Part shown: one piece after another, positions 25,314-33,238 of the stretch
Layout of the letters: each line of letters opens with the position of its first letter
How positions within the stretch are numbered: the first letter of the stretch is position 1
Source of the DNA: Planococcus lenghuensis
GTDB taxonomy: Bacteria; Bacillota; Bacilli; Bacillales_A; Planococcaceae
NCBI RefSeq assembly: GCF_001999905.1
Contig: NZ_CP019640.1
Span: 3,514,001 to 3,578,000, forward strand
Length of the DNA: 64,000 nt
Direction of reading: 5' to 3'
Notes under the pieces: generated by a model
The model's database searches: none
Seen by the model: only the letters and a program-made list of their open reading frames with translations
Told to the model about the DNA's origin: nothing
Program-made: the position numbers and the translations under genes

Positions 25314-25748
25314 CTATTTTACGATCAGCACCGGACAATGGGCTTTCTGCGTGACATTATGGCTCGTGCTGCCCAGGAACAGTTCTTTGATATTGCCGAG
25401 TCCCCGGCTCCCCACAATGATCAGATCGGTCTCATTGTTTTCAGCATAGCGGATAATCTGCTGCGGCGGATTGCCTTCCAGCATTTTCACTTCTCCGATC
25501 AGATCCGGTTCTCCGACCAATTCCCGCGCTTCCGTCAGCATTTCTTCCGCTTTTGCATGGGATTCCTGGCTGACAGTTTCATAACTGGAGATTGCCGGAT
25601 AATACAAAGTGACTGGCGGGACTGCCGTCACAATATTGATCTTGGATCTCGGTTCTTCACTGGCAAGTTTCACAGCGGCCTCCAATGCTTTTTTACTCCA
25701 ATCCGACCCGTCATATCCGACCAAAATGTTCTTGAACTGTACTGACAT
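25314..25748 (-). CDS. Universal stress protein, UspA family
   Basis: A 144-residue Usp protein beginning VQFKNILVGYDGSDWSKKAL and ending with the nucleotide motif VGSRGLGNIKELFLGSTSHN plus CPVLIVK, the G-2x-G-9x-GS type that binds ATP. ATG 25748 has AAAGGGAG eight bases before it; the GTG at 25757 is an alternative. It differs clearly from the Usp at 19966. A TATAAT sequence stands upstream, and the gene is followed by its own terminator. Confidence 0.93.
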   Translation of the reverse strand: MSVQFKNILVGYDGSDWSKKALEAAVKLASEEPRSKINIVTAVPPVTLYYPAISSYETVSQESHAKAEEMLTEARELVGEPDLIGEVKMLEGNPPQQIIRYAENNETDLIIVGSRGLGNIKELFLGSTSHNVTQKAHCPVLIVK

Positions 25749-26008
25749 CCCATTCACTCCCTTTGTGTAATTACTATCATTATAAGATATCGTCCCGAGA
25801 AAAACTGTTAGAAATATTACAACTATATAAATTAATTAGCTTTAATCCGATTTAGATCTTCCCAAAATGAAATCGAATAGAATCAAAGGCAATCCGGGAT
25901 TACAGGCCGCAGCAGCTGTTTCGGTTCATCCAATGGATCTGTTTGCCTTACCCGTTATCTGCCGAATTGGAAAACAATTCGTCCATAATCAAGAGCGGGC
26001 TGCATCTA

Positions 26009-26034
26009 GTTTAGCGGGCTTTCATACAGGGAAG
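26009..26034 (+). promoter_or_regulatory. Possible sigma-B promoter of the 77-residue membrane protein gene
   Basis: GTTTAG and GGGAAG are 14 bases apart, near the sigma-B pattern GTTTAA-N12-15-GGGTAT, 57 bases before the ATG at 26091. The -10 match is partial. Nothing else was recognised in 25760-26008. Confidence 0.35.
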
Positions 26035-26090
26035 GGGGACATTATACAGAAATCAAATCGCAGTGCAATCAAAAGGAGGGATATTCCGAC

Positions 26091-26324
26091 ATGGAGACTG
26101 AACGGACTGACAATACTGACAACGGGCATGAATGGGCCGGGTGGCTTGGTGTCATCCTGGGCATTATCGGATTGTTTTTTCTGCCAGTGTGGCTGGGAAT
26201 CGCGGCCGTTATTCTGGGTATAATTGCTTTAAAATCTCCCTATAGAGGACTCGGTTGGACGGCTATCATCATAGGTGTTGTCGACTTGATCCTAGTTTTT
26301 GTTATCAGCGGCAGTCTGCAGTAA
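26091..26324 (+). CDS. Small two-helix membrane protein (DUF4190-like)
   Basis: A 77-residue protein with a hydrophilic start (METERTDNTDNGHEWAGW) and two membrane helices joined by LKSPYRGLGW, as in DUF4190-type small proteins. AAGGAGGG lies ten bases before the ATG. It stands alone and is followed by a short hairpin at 26405. Function unknown; a stress role is only hinted at by a possible sigma-B promoter. Confidence 0.75.
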   Translation: METERTDNTDNGHEWAGWLGVILGIIGLFFLPVWLGIAAVILGIIALKSPYRGLGWTAIIIGVVDLILVFVISGSLQ

Positions 26325-26404
26325 GACTTGTGGACCTTTTGAGCTTTCATCTAGGTTTGGGGGATCTGCATATCTTAACTCGCGCCACTGGTACTGCTTT
26401 GCCT

Positions 26405-26432
26405 CGCCGTTTATTCAAACGGCTTATTTTTT
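26405..26432 (+). terminator. Terminator after the small membrane protein gene
   Basis: GCCGTTT and AAACGGC with a four-base loop, followed by TTATTTTTT. Confidence 0.75.
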
Positions 26433-26661
26433 CAACATTTCCCCTTGCGTTACCGGACCCAATAAATAAGATTCTGCGATTTCCATCTTCTCTCTCCTCT
26501 TCCTGATTGCCGCTTGCCCCTCTGTTGAACAAGGAATCCATGCATAGATGCAGGTTCTGCATTCAGTGCGCCACATTTCCGGCGCTTGCAGTTCACTGCT
26601 CGCTGGGTAATAGCTAAAGAAAGAACAGGATAGGACAACTATAGATCGAAGGAGGATAACC

Positions 26662-27567
26662 ATGGAGACATTCAAACGCGTAGCGGGAGCAGTAGGTATA
26701 GCTCTTGCCATACTGATTATTTATGGATTGATCGAGCCGCAATTGCTTGATGTGGAGGAAGAGGAAGCAGTGATTCCAGGTCTTCCGGAAGAATGGGAAG
26801 GTGAAGAAATTGCGGTGTTCGGCGACTTCCAGACCGGGATGTGGCTGGATAACAAGAGCACCATGGAAGAAGCAGTAACAGAAATTATAGAGAGAGATCC
26901 CGCTGCTGTACTGATGCTGGGTGATTATATTTATCGTCCCAATGATCAGTCTGACCAAGAGATCGAGCAAGCCCTTGAAGTGTTGCGACCGATAGGAGAA
27001 GCAGATATTCCAATCTATGCAGTCCTTGGAAATCATGACTTCGGATTGCAGAATAAAGATGGCGAGCCCGCACTCGACGTCGCAGAGAGAATGCGAACCG
27101 CTCTTGAAGCTATCGGAGTGGAAGTCCTGCATAACGAAGCAATTCCCTTCAGCGGAACAGGCCCAGTCTTGCCTGGCGTCGAACCAGGACTATTCATCGC
27201 CGGCATTGGATCCGATTGGGCTAATGCCGATGTGCCGGCTGAGGCACTGGCAGAAATCCCGGCCGACGCCCCGCGGATCGTCATGATGCATAACCCGAAT
27301 TCCTTTGAGGAATTACCGGCAGGTACTGCACCGTTTGCGGTTGCCGGCCATACACACGGAGGACAAGTCCGGCTGGAGAGTGCTCCTCAATGGTCCTGGG
27401 TGGCGCTGACTTCCAATGAACCCGTGCATGTCGATGGCTGGATTGATGGCTATGGGGCAGCGGGCAACGAATTATACGTCAACCGGGGAATCGGCATGAG
27501 TACAGTGCCTATCCGGATTAATGCCAGGCCCGAGCTAACCCTGTTCACACTTACATCCGGTGAATAA
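26662..27567 (+). CDS. Membrane-anchored metallophosphoesterase
   Basis: A 301-residue calcineurin-like phosphoesterase with an N-terminal membrane anchor (~residues 9-25), so the enzyme faces outward. The metal motifs are in order: GDFQTGMW (motif I), LGDYIYR (II), LGNHDFG (III), MMHNPNSF (IV) and GHTHGGQVRL (V). Motif I has Gln where most families have His (D-x-H); the rest is intact, so this may be a subfamily trait. GGAGGATAACC precedes the ATG. The terminator at 27634 ends the unit. Substrate unknown. Confidence 0.88.
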   Translation: METFKRVAGAVGIALAILIIYGLIEPQLLDVEEEEAVIPGLPEEWEGEEIAVFGDFQTGMWLDNKSTMEEAVTEIIERDPAAVLMLGDYIYRPNDQSDQEIEQALEVLRPIGEADIPIYAVLGNHDFGLQNKDGEPALDVAERMRTALEAIGVEVLHNEAIPFSGTGPVLPGVEPGLFIAGIGSDWANADVPAEALAEIPADAPRIVMMHNPNSFEELPAGTAPFAVAGHTHGGQVRLESAPQWSWVALTSNEPVHVDGWIDGYGAAGNELYVNRGIGMSTVPIRINARPELTLFTLTSGE

Positions 27568-27633
27568 TAGAGCAATGGAAGGTTCCGAAGATAACAGGCA
27601 CTTCAGGAAAGTCTTAATGGGAACACAAATTAT

Positions 27634-27676
27634 TAAAGGCATCACCTGCTCGGTTGGAGCAAGTGATGCCTTTTTT
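27634..27676 (+). terminator. Terminator after the metallophosphoesterase gene
   Basis: AAGGCATCAC and GTGATGCCTT enclose a loop and are followed by TTTTTC. Confidence 0.85.
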
Positions 27677-27715
27677 CAAGATATGCACCGGATATACCTG
27701 AAGCGGCCAGCTTGA

Positions 27716-27745
27716 AAAGACACCAGCCGGCTGGCTGGTGTCCCT
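27716..27745 (-). terminator. Terminator of the acidic repeat lipoprotein gene
   Basis: GACACCAGCC and GGCTGGTGTC form a perfect stem with a four-base loop; TTTTC follows on the minus strand. Confidence 0.8.
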
Positions 27746-27766
27746 GTTTATCTTGTTTACGCTCTC

Positions 27767-28612
27767 TTACAGATCTTCGATTGCGTTCGGATCAATTTCT
27801 TCAACAGGTCCTACCGTCTCTTCGAGTTCAGCGAAATCGGCAAAGTCGGCAAACGTCATGTCATACTCGGCCACAATATAATCTTCAAATTCTACAACAG
27901 ACCAGGCAAGCGGGTCCAGATACGTTGTTACTACATCATCGACCGCGATTGCGCCAAGATCCACATCTTCCTCTGCAACCAAGATGTCTTCAACAGGACC
28001 TACCGTCGTTTTCAGTTCCGCAAAGTCAGCGAAATCGGCGATTGCTGTGTCATACTCAGCCACGACATAGTCGTTGAATTCAACGATCGACCAGCCAAGC
28101 GGATCCAAGTATGTCGCATCGAGATCCTCAAATGCGACGGCGCCGAGTTCCACGCCTTCTTCAGCGGCTACGATTTCTTCAACAGGTCCTACCGTCTCCT
28201 CAAGTTCTGCGAAATCGGCGAAATCAGCAAGTGCCATGTCGTATTCCGCAACAACATAATCCTCAAACTCCACTGCTGTCCAGCCGAGTGGATCAAGGTA
28301 TTCATCTTCGAGTTCAACTTCATCAATAGCTCCAAAGTCCACTTCCTCTTCAAGCGGCTCTTCTTCCACTACTTCTTCTTCAATCGGTTCTTCTTCGACC
28401 ACTTCTTCTTCAACCGGTTCTTCTTCTTCTTCTTCAACCGGTTCTTCTTCGACCACTTCTTCTTCAATCGGTTCCTCTTCGACCACTTCTTCTTCAACCG
28501 GCTCTTCTTCGACTACTTCTTCTTCAGCCGGTTCTTCTTCTGCACATGCCGCAAGAATTCCCATGGATAATACACTTGATGCTCCTAATTTGATCCATTT
28601 AGATTTTGGCAA
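27767..28612 (-). CDS. Highly acidic repeat lipoprotein, unknown function
   Basis: A 281-residue lipoprotein (signal MGILAAC, lipid cysteine 23). Residues ~24-91 are decapeptide-like repeats of the form EEEPxEEEVV, an extended and extremely negative stalk. Then three copies of a ~63-residue module follow, starting at residues 105, 168 and 231 (third shortened), each with YLDPLGW, VEFxDYVVAEYD, ADFADFAEL and TVGPVE. Almost no basic residues occur. No known domain is recognised; the module resembles a small helical repeat. The start is TTG at 28612, preceded by GAGGGAG. A sigma-B-like promoter and its own terminator frame it. Cation or envelope-stress roles are guesses. Confidence 0.85.
   Translation of the reverse strand: MPKSKWIKLGASSVLSMGILAACAEEEPAEEEVVEEEPVEEEVVEEEPIEEEVVEEEPVEEEEEEPVEEEVVEEEPIEEEVVEEEPLEEEVDFGAIDEVELEDEYLDPLGWTAVEFEDYVVAEYDMALADFADFAELEETVGPVEEIVAAEEGVELGAVAFEDLDATYLDPLGWSIVEFNDYVVAEYDTAIADFADFAELKTTVGPVEDILVAEEDVDLGAIAVDDVVTTYLDPLAWSVVEFEDYIVAEYDMTFADFADFAELEETVGPVEEIDPNAIEDL
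27770..28300 (-). repeat. Three 189-bp in-frame repeats
   Basis: The modules of the acidic lipoprotein repeat every 63 codons (copies start near 28300, 28111 and 27922); the words ACAGGTCCTACCGTC and AGCGGGTCCA/AGCGGATCCA recur at the same register. The upstream 28345-28540 stretch is a second, shorter repeat coding the glutamate stalk. Confidence 0.85.
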
Positions 28613-28668
28613 TTAAACCCGCTCCCTCTCGTCAAATTTTTATTGATCTTGAATGATATATTCGCTGT

Positions 28669-28693
28669 TTACCCAGCATTGTTCCATTTAAAC
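28669..28693 (-). promoter_or_regulatory. Sigma-B-type promoter of the acidic lipoprotein gene
   Basis: GTTTAA (28688-28693) and GGGTAA (28669-28674) on the minus strand are 13 bases apart, matching the general-stress promoter pattern, with the start of transcription about 50 bases before the TTG start codon. No other gene is seen in 28700-28950. Confidence 0.7.
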
Positions 28694-28956
28694 AACTATG
28701 AAAAAGCGTTCGAAAAATCATCACAAAACCATGATACAAGCCTAAACACCAGGTGGTAACTGCGTCGGTTACTTTGCTTTTACCGAGGTACACTCTTTGA
28801 TAAGACTCTTGCTTCTTTAGGTTTCAGCCACTTTGATGGATTCATGCAATCCACCTCTCTATCAGCTTCTTTTTCTTTTGGATTCCCCCACCTACACGTT
28901 GGCTTAGAGGCGGGATCTACTCATTAGAAATGATAAAATCGGGAAAAATACGAGAT

Positions 28957-28999
28957 TGTGATTTTTATCACATACCCTTGTTCGTCCCGGGTGTATGCT
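28957..28999 (+). promoter_or_regulatory. Perfect Fnr box and promoter of doxX
   Basis: TGTGATTTTTATCACA (28957-28972) is a perfect TGTGA-N6-TCACA site. TATGCT (28994-28999) fits the -10 with transcription from about 29006, 41.5 bases from the box centre. Confidence 0.88.
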
Positions 29000-29054
29000 T
29001 AACTTAAGAAAAGAAGAAAAAACAAATTAACCATAGGAAAGGAAGGTTTTAGAA

Positions 29055-29585
29055 ATGTTTGTTCAATTTTTGCGGGAGAACCGGGTTGCTGCTTACTTGC
29101 TGTTAATGCTCCGTCTGTATCTCGGCTGGTCTTGGATGATCGCCGGCTGGGGCAAAGTCTCCGGCGGTTTCGATGCCAGCGGTTTCCTTGCCGGAGCTGT
29201 CCAGTCTGCCGGCGGTGAACATCCGGCGGTTCAGGGTTGGTGGGCTGAATTCCTGAGCGGTGTTGCCATTCCGAATGTTGCCCTCTTCAATATTCTGGTT
29301 CCATGGGGAGAACTTCTCGTCGGGATCGCACTCATCCTTGGCTCTTTCACAACATTCGCCGCTTTGATGGGAATCATCATGAACTTCGCTTTCATGTTCT
29401 CCGGCACCACGAGCACCAATCCGATGATGGTGCTGCTGACCATCTTCATCCTAGTGGCAGGCATAAACGCCGGACGCATTGGTCTCGACCGCTGGATCAT
29501 CCCGGCAATGAAAACACAGTTCAGAAAATGGGAAGACCGCAGACACACAACCGGCACACCGAAACGCCCGGCCTTGCATCACTGA
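29055..29585 (+). CDS. DoxX family membrane protein
   Basis: A 176-residue protein with four membrane helices. It starts AYLLLMLRLYLGWSWMIAGW, then FDASGFLAGAVQ and LFNILVPWGELLVGIALILG, the usual DoxX/DoxD layout (quinone-linked thiosulfate oxidoreductase small subunit family). GGAAGG lies ten bases before the ATG. It is a single-gene unit with a strong terminator and a perfect Fnr box at -41.5, so it is likely induced at low oxygen. The redox partner is unknown. Confidence 0.85.
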   Translation: MFVQFLRENRVAAYLLLMLRLYLGWSWMIAGWGKVSGGFDASGFLAGAVQSAGGEHPAVQGWWAEFLSGVAIPNVALFNILVPWGELLVGIALILGSFTTFAALMGIIMNFAFMFSGTTSTNPMMVLLTIFILVAGINAGRIGLDRWIIPAMKTQFRKWEDRRHTTGTPKRPALHH

Positions 29586-29587
29586 TA

Positions 29588-29635
29588 AACGCCAATCCCC
29601 CGGATCTGTGATAGCCGGGGGATTGGCGTTTGTAA
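29588..29635 (+). terminator. Terminator of doxX
   Basis: CGCCAATCCCCCGG and CCGGGGGATTGGCG form a perfect 14-bp stem followed by TTTGT. Confidence 0.92.
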
Positions 29636-29678
29636 TTTCCGCTGCCGCTTCAAAAGCGAACGGTTCAAGATGAATCGA

Positions 29679-30197
29679 TCAGTTTTTTCGCCTTCTGACT
29701 ATCAGGAAAACAGCGGCTATGATTGCGAAGAACACAGCCACAGCGATAAGGAAAATGACACCTTTTGGCCAGGATCCGGCTGTATTCACATCCTCTAAAG
29801 CAACATCCTCCAGCACGATTTCTTCTTTATCAGCGTAAAATTCATCGGCTATACCCGTATTCAAGGTAGTCGGCGAACATAGCGGATGCACCCATTCTTC
29901 ACCTTCTTTATTAAGGTAAAACAGATGCTCGGCATTCAGCTGGCTTTCTCCCCAAGTGAGGTCTTCTTCAACTGCGATAATTTTTTTGTTAACACCCTTG
30001 AAGCTTTTTTCAACCTGTATTGTCAGGATCTTTTCATCGCTGCGCTCCCGTATATCATCCACTGTACCTATGATCACTGCATCATATTCCTCGTAAGCAA
30101 TGTCCGGCGGAGGCGGTTCCTCACACGATAACGCAAAGCTTTGTACAGGCAATGAAAACAGAGCGAGTAACAATATGGCGATCGTTAGTTTTCTCAT
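29679..30197 (-). CDS. Secreted, C-terminally anchored protein with TIMP/NTR-like start
   Basis: A 172-residue protein with a signal peptide (LLLALFSLPVQSFA), a mature start SCEEPPPPDIAYEEYDAVI, a strand-rich body (IIGTVDDIRE, ILTIQVEKSFKGV) and a C-terminal membrane helix followed by RRRKN. Two cysteines (SCEE and LCSP) could pair. The pattern is like the netrin/TIMP-fold small proteins found in Bacillales, exposed outside and tethered at the end. GGAGGG precedes the ATG. Function unknown. In the 330-base gap 30198-30485 no other feature was found. Confidence 0.7.
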   Translation of the reverse strand: MRKLTIAILLLALFSLPVQSFALSCEEPPPPDIAYEEYDAVIIGTVDDIRERSDEKILTIQVEKSFKGVNKKIIAVEEDLTWGESQLNAEHLFYLNKEGEEWVHPLCSPTTLNTGIADEFYADKEEIVLEDVALEDVNTAGSWPKGVIFLIAVAVFFAIIAAVFLIVRRRKN

Positions 30198-30485
30198 AGG
30201 CCCTCCACTCTTTAAATCTAGTTGTTTTTTCGTTCTGACTGCTTATCCGCTTTATTGATTGGATAGTCGAAAACAGGGAACAGCGTTGAACACCGGGTAC
30301 TCCCGACTTTTTATTCCATAAATTTTTCTCTTCCTTGTTTTAGTCGGTTATCCATCCAGAAAGTTACATATTCTTTGGAAATAGGGACTGGGTTAGCAGT
30401 GTATCCTATAAAAGCATGAAGACCGGTCGATTGCTGAAGCGGGCTGGCAAGCATTGTGAAGTCCCGTCGAACTGATAGACAGCAC

Positions 30486-30525
30486 AACAAAAAGCCAGCA
30501 GCCGGATCAATCGGCTGCTGGCTCT
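30486..30525 (-). terminator. Terminator of the nitroreductase gene
   Basis: AGCCAGCAGCCG and CGGCTGCTGGCT form a perfect 12-bp stem, followed by TTTTTG on the minus strand. Confidence 0.9.
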
Positions 30526-30528
30526 CGA

Positions 30529-31125
30529 TTATTTATTCGCGTTAAAATCTTTCTCGTCCGCAAACCATTTCGTGACTTCCTCTACCGGTACGCGCTTTCC
30601 TTCCGGCACTTCCTTTTTCGGATAGCCGAGGTAGATGAAACCGAGCACTTCGCCTCTATCGGACAGGCCAAACAAGTCACGCATCTGCGGATCGTACGCA
30701 GGTGCCCCGGTCCGCCAGAATGTGCCGAGCCCGAGTTCGTGGGCGGCGAGCAGCATGTTCTGGATCGCTGCGTACACGGCGCCGTGCTCTTCTTTTTCAA
30801 TCGCTTTCGGGTTATCGCTCGGTTCGACGGCGGCTACGATGACAACCGGCGCACGGTACGGTTTCTGTTTGGTCGCTTCCAGTTTCTTTTGGTTCGTTTC
30901 GCTTTCCGGGTCATCCATTTTTCCTGCCTGAATTTTCGCGAGCGTTTCGCCGAGCGGCTTGCGTCCGCTTCCGGTCAGGACGAAAAAGCGCCACGGCTCC
31001 GTCCGGTGATGGCTCGGTGCCCAGGTGCCTGCTTCCAGCACTTGTTTAATCACATCTTCCGGCACTGGCTCATCTGTGACCAGCCCGTTGCTTCTCCGGT
31101 TTTTAATTGCCTGTGATACATCCAT
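30529..31125 (-). CDS. Nitroreductase family protein
   Basis: A 198-residue FMN-dependent oxidoreductase. The N-terminal FMN motif is AIKNRRSNG, followed by WAPSHHRTEPWRFFVLTG, and the C-terminal GEVLGFIYLGYPKK is the usual end of YdjA-like nitroreductases. AAAGGAGAGG precedes the ATG. It follows prs1 on the same strand with a 75-base gap and no clear terminator, so partial co-transcription is possible. Natural substrates of such enzymes are quinones and nitro compounds. Confidence 0.9.
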   Translation of the reverse strand: MDVSQAIKNRRSNGLVTDEPVPEDVIKQVLEAGTWAPSHHRTEPWRFFVLTGSGRKPLGETLAKIQAGKMDDPESETNQKKLEATKQKPYRAPVVIVAAVEPSDNPKAIEKEEHGAVYAAIQNMLLAAHELGLGTFWRTGAPAYDPQMRDLFGLSDRGEVLGFIYLGYPKKEVPEGKRVPVEEVTKWFADEKDFNANK

Positions 31126-31199
31126 GTTATCCTCTCCTTTGCGTCCTGTTTACTTGAGTTCTCTGTCGATCGCACCTCTTCCTTTAACCACCTGACTGA

Positions 31200-32150
31200 T
31201 CAGTCAAACAGCACACTGACTGACTGCTGGTTATGCACCCGGCTGATCGCGTCCGCAAGAAGCGGCGCCACTGAGAGAACAGTGAGCCTTTCAAACTTTT
31301 TTTCTTCCGGCAATTCAATGGTATTCGTGACGACAATTTCTTTGATGGCGGATGCTTCGATCCACTCGACTGCCGGTCCCGACAGGACAGGGTGCGTACA
31401 GCATGCATAAACCGATTCCGCGCCATGTTCCATCAGAACGGCTGAAGCCAGCGTGACTGTACCGCCGGTGTCGATCAGATCATCGATGATAATTGCGTTT
31501 TTCCCTTTTACTTCCCCGACGACATTCACAATTTGCGGCGCGTCCGGCTTCGGCCGGCGCTTATCGACAAAGGCGATCGGCGCATTCAGCCGGCTGGCCA
31601 GCCTGCGTGCCCGCACCAGTCCGCTGGTGTTCGGGGCAACAACCACGACGTCCGCTAATTCTTTTTGTCTGAAATGTTCATAAAGAATCGGGATACCGGT
31701 CAGCTGATCTACCGGAATATCGAAAAAACCCTGAATTTGCGCTGCATGCAAGTCGACCGAGATGATGCGGTCGACACCCGCTGCTTCCAGTAGATTGGCG
31801 ATGAGTTTCGCTGTGATCGGCTCCCGCGCCCGGGCTTTCCGGTCCTGCCGGGCATAGCCGTAATACGGAATGACGACATTGATTGTTTTTGCTGAAGCTC
31901 TTCTCAACGCATCGATCATAATCAGCAATTCCATGATGTATTCATTGCCGGGCTGCTGGGTGGATTGCACCACATATACTTCACAGCCCCTGACGCTTTC
32001 CTGAATATTGATCTGGATCTCTCCGTCACTGAATTTGGTCACTGCACTGCTGCCGACCTCGCAATTTAATACCGCTGCGATTTCAGCAGTCAGTTCAGGC
32101 GTTGAATTCAATGCGAACAGCCTGAATTTTTCATTTAATTGAAAGGCCAT
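31200..32150 (-). CDS. prs: Ribose-phosphate pyrophosphokinase paralog with altered metal site
   Basis: A 316-residue class I PRPP synthetase homolog: [36 protein letters not shown], the catalytic loop DKRRPKP and the PRPP loop [12 protein letters not shown]. Unlike the usual SPDxGG motif it reads APNTSG, replacing the aspartate that binds Mg and ribose-5-phosphate in known enzymes. DTAGT is DTGGT. Activity may be reduced or altered. ATG 32150 has GGAGGG upstream. It lies 100 bases after a racX-like gene, not beside glmU where the housekeeping gene usually is in Bacillus. Confidence 0.88.
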   Translation of the reverse strand: MAFQLNEKFRLFALNSTPELTAEIAAVLNCEVGSSAVTKFSDGEIQINIQESVRGCEVYVVQSTQQPGNEYIMELLIMIDALRRASAKTINVVIPYYGYARQDRKARAREPITAKLIANLLEAAGVDRIISVDLHAAQIQGFFDIPVDQLTGIPILYEHFRQKELADVVVVAPNTSGLVRARRLASRLNAPIAFVDKRRPKPDAPQIVNVVGEVKGKNAIIIDDLIDTGGTVTLASAVLMEHGAESVYACCTHPVLSGPAVEWIEASAIKEIVVTNTIELPEEKKFERLTVLSVAPLLADAISRVHNQQSVSVLFD

Positions 32151-32250
32151 TGGTTTTCCCTCCAAGATATGGCGTAAGCGAGCGAGTCGGCTGTGTTAAT
32201 GATGACAAATAATGGGTCTGCCCGTCAAGTTGCCGGAATCCGCAGCTGGG

Positions 32251-32961
32251 CTACTTTCCAGGCGGCGCGGCGATCATGGCTTCAATGATCTTCTTCACGT
32301 GGATCTCCGTCGTATTCAGCAGCGGGACGGGCAGATCGTCGGGTTTCAGAATCATCGGAAATTCGGTACAGCCAAGGATGATGCCTTCTGCGCCTTCCGA
32401 GTCGATCAGTTCTTGGGCAATGCGGATGAATTCGGATTTCGTTTCGCTTTTCACAACGCCTTTTTCCAGCTCGGACAAGGTTTTCTCGTGTATGTACTGC
32501 TGCTGCGGTTCACTTGGCACTGTGATTTCGATACCGGCATCGCGGAACGGCTTTTTAAAGAAGTCGTTTTCCATTGTGAATTTCGTGCCGAGAAGTGCGA
32601 CTTTCTTCAATCCCAGTTCCTGTGCCCGGTCCCTTGCCGCTTCCACAATACTAACCAGGGGAATCGCCGTTTTTTCCTGCACGCTGTCGAATACAATATG
32701 CGGTGTGTTGGCTGCAAGCACCGCGAATTCCGCCCCGGCTTTATGCAGGGAATTGACCGCTTCTGCCAAGTAATCGGCCAATTTTTCTGTCTCGCCTGCT
32801 TCAAGCAATTCAAAAATCCTATACATATTGATGCTGTAGATAAGGAATTCCGGCAGCTCTTCTTTTGAACCGACCGCTTCCTGATAGCCTTGGATGATGT
32901 CCTGATAATAATCGACCGTCGATTCCGGTCCGGTGCCTCCAATGATGCCCAGTTTCTGCAT
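32251..32961 (-). CDS. Aspartate/glutamate racemase family protein (RacX-like)
   Basis: A 236-residue racemase-family protein. It starts QKLGIIGGTGPESTVDYYQD and has the second active-site cysteine in ILGCTEFPM. At the first site it has AANTPH, with Ala where aspartate racemases have Cys (PCNTAH); related RacX/YgeA types also vary here. So substrate range and mechanism may differ from true aspartate racemase. ATG 32961 follows AAGGAGAGG; the longer frame from 33132 has no ribosome site. It is in tandem with prs1, and a decayed racX-prs pair lies 5 kb away. Confidence 0.85.
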   Translation of the reverse strand: MQKLGIIGGTGPESTVDYYQDIIQGYQEAVGSKEELPEFLIYSINMYRIFELLEAGETEKLADYLAEAVNSLHKAGAEFAVLAANTPHIVFDSVQEKTAIPLVSIVEAARDRAQELGLKKVALLGTKFTMENDFFKKPFRDAGIEITVPSEPQQQYIHEKTLSELEKGVVKSETKSEFIRIAQELIDSEGAEGIILGCTEFPMILKPDDLPVPLLNTTEIHVKKIIEAMIAAPPGK

Positions 32962-33238
32962 GCCCTCTCTCCTTTGCTGTCTGTTTGCCTTCTGCTTCTT
33001 TACCACAAATCCGGCCGTGTTAAGCTTTCTTTGCAGCAGCGACTGATTTGGACAGACCGTGAAATATATATAACTGCTCTTTATTATTGTTGTCCTAATA
33101 ATCTTACTATTTTTCCTTCCATTTTCATACACCGGCTAAAAACTCCCTTCAAAATCTGTTTACGCCTCTTCCAAGAGTGCTATGTATAGAATAAGGTTAT
33201 TATTTTACTGAAAAATCAGTTACATAAGGAGGCGGATT

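Noticed and set aside
25179-25745. 188-codon plus-strand frame
   Set aside because: Antisense shadow of the universal stress protein gene, crossing its terminator.
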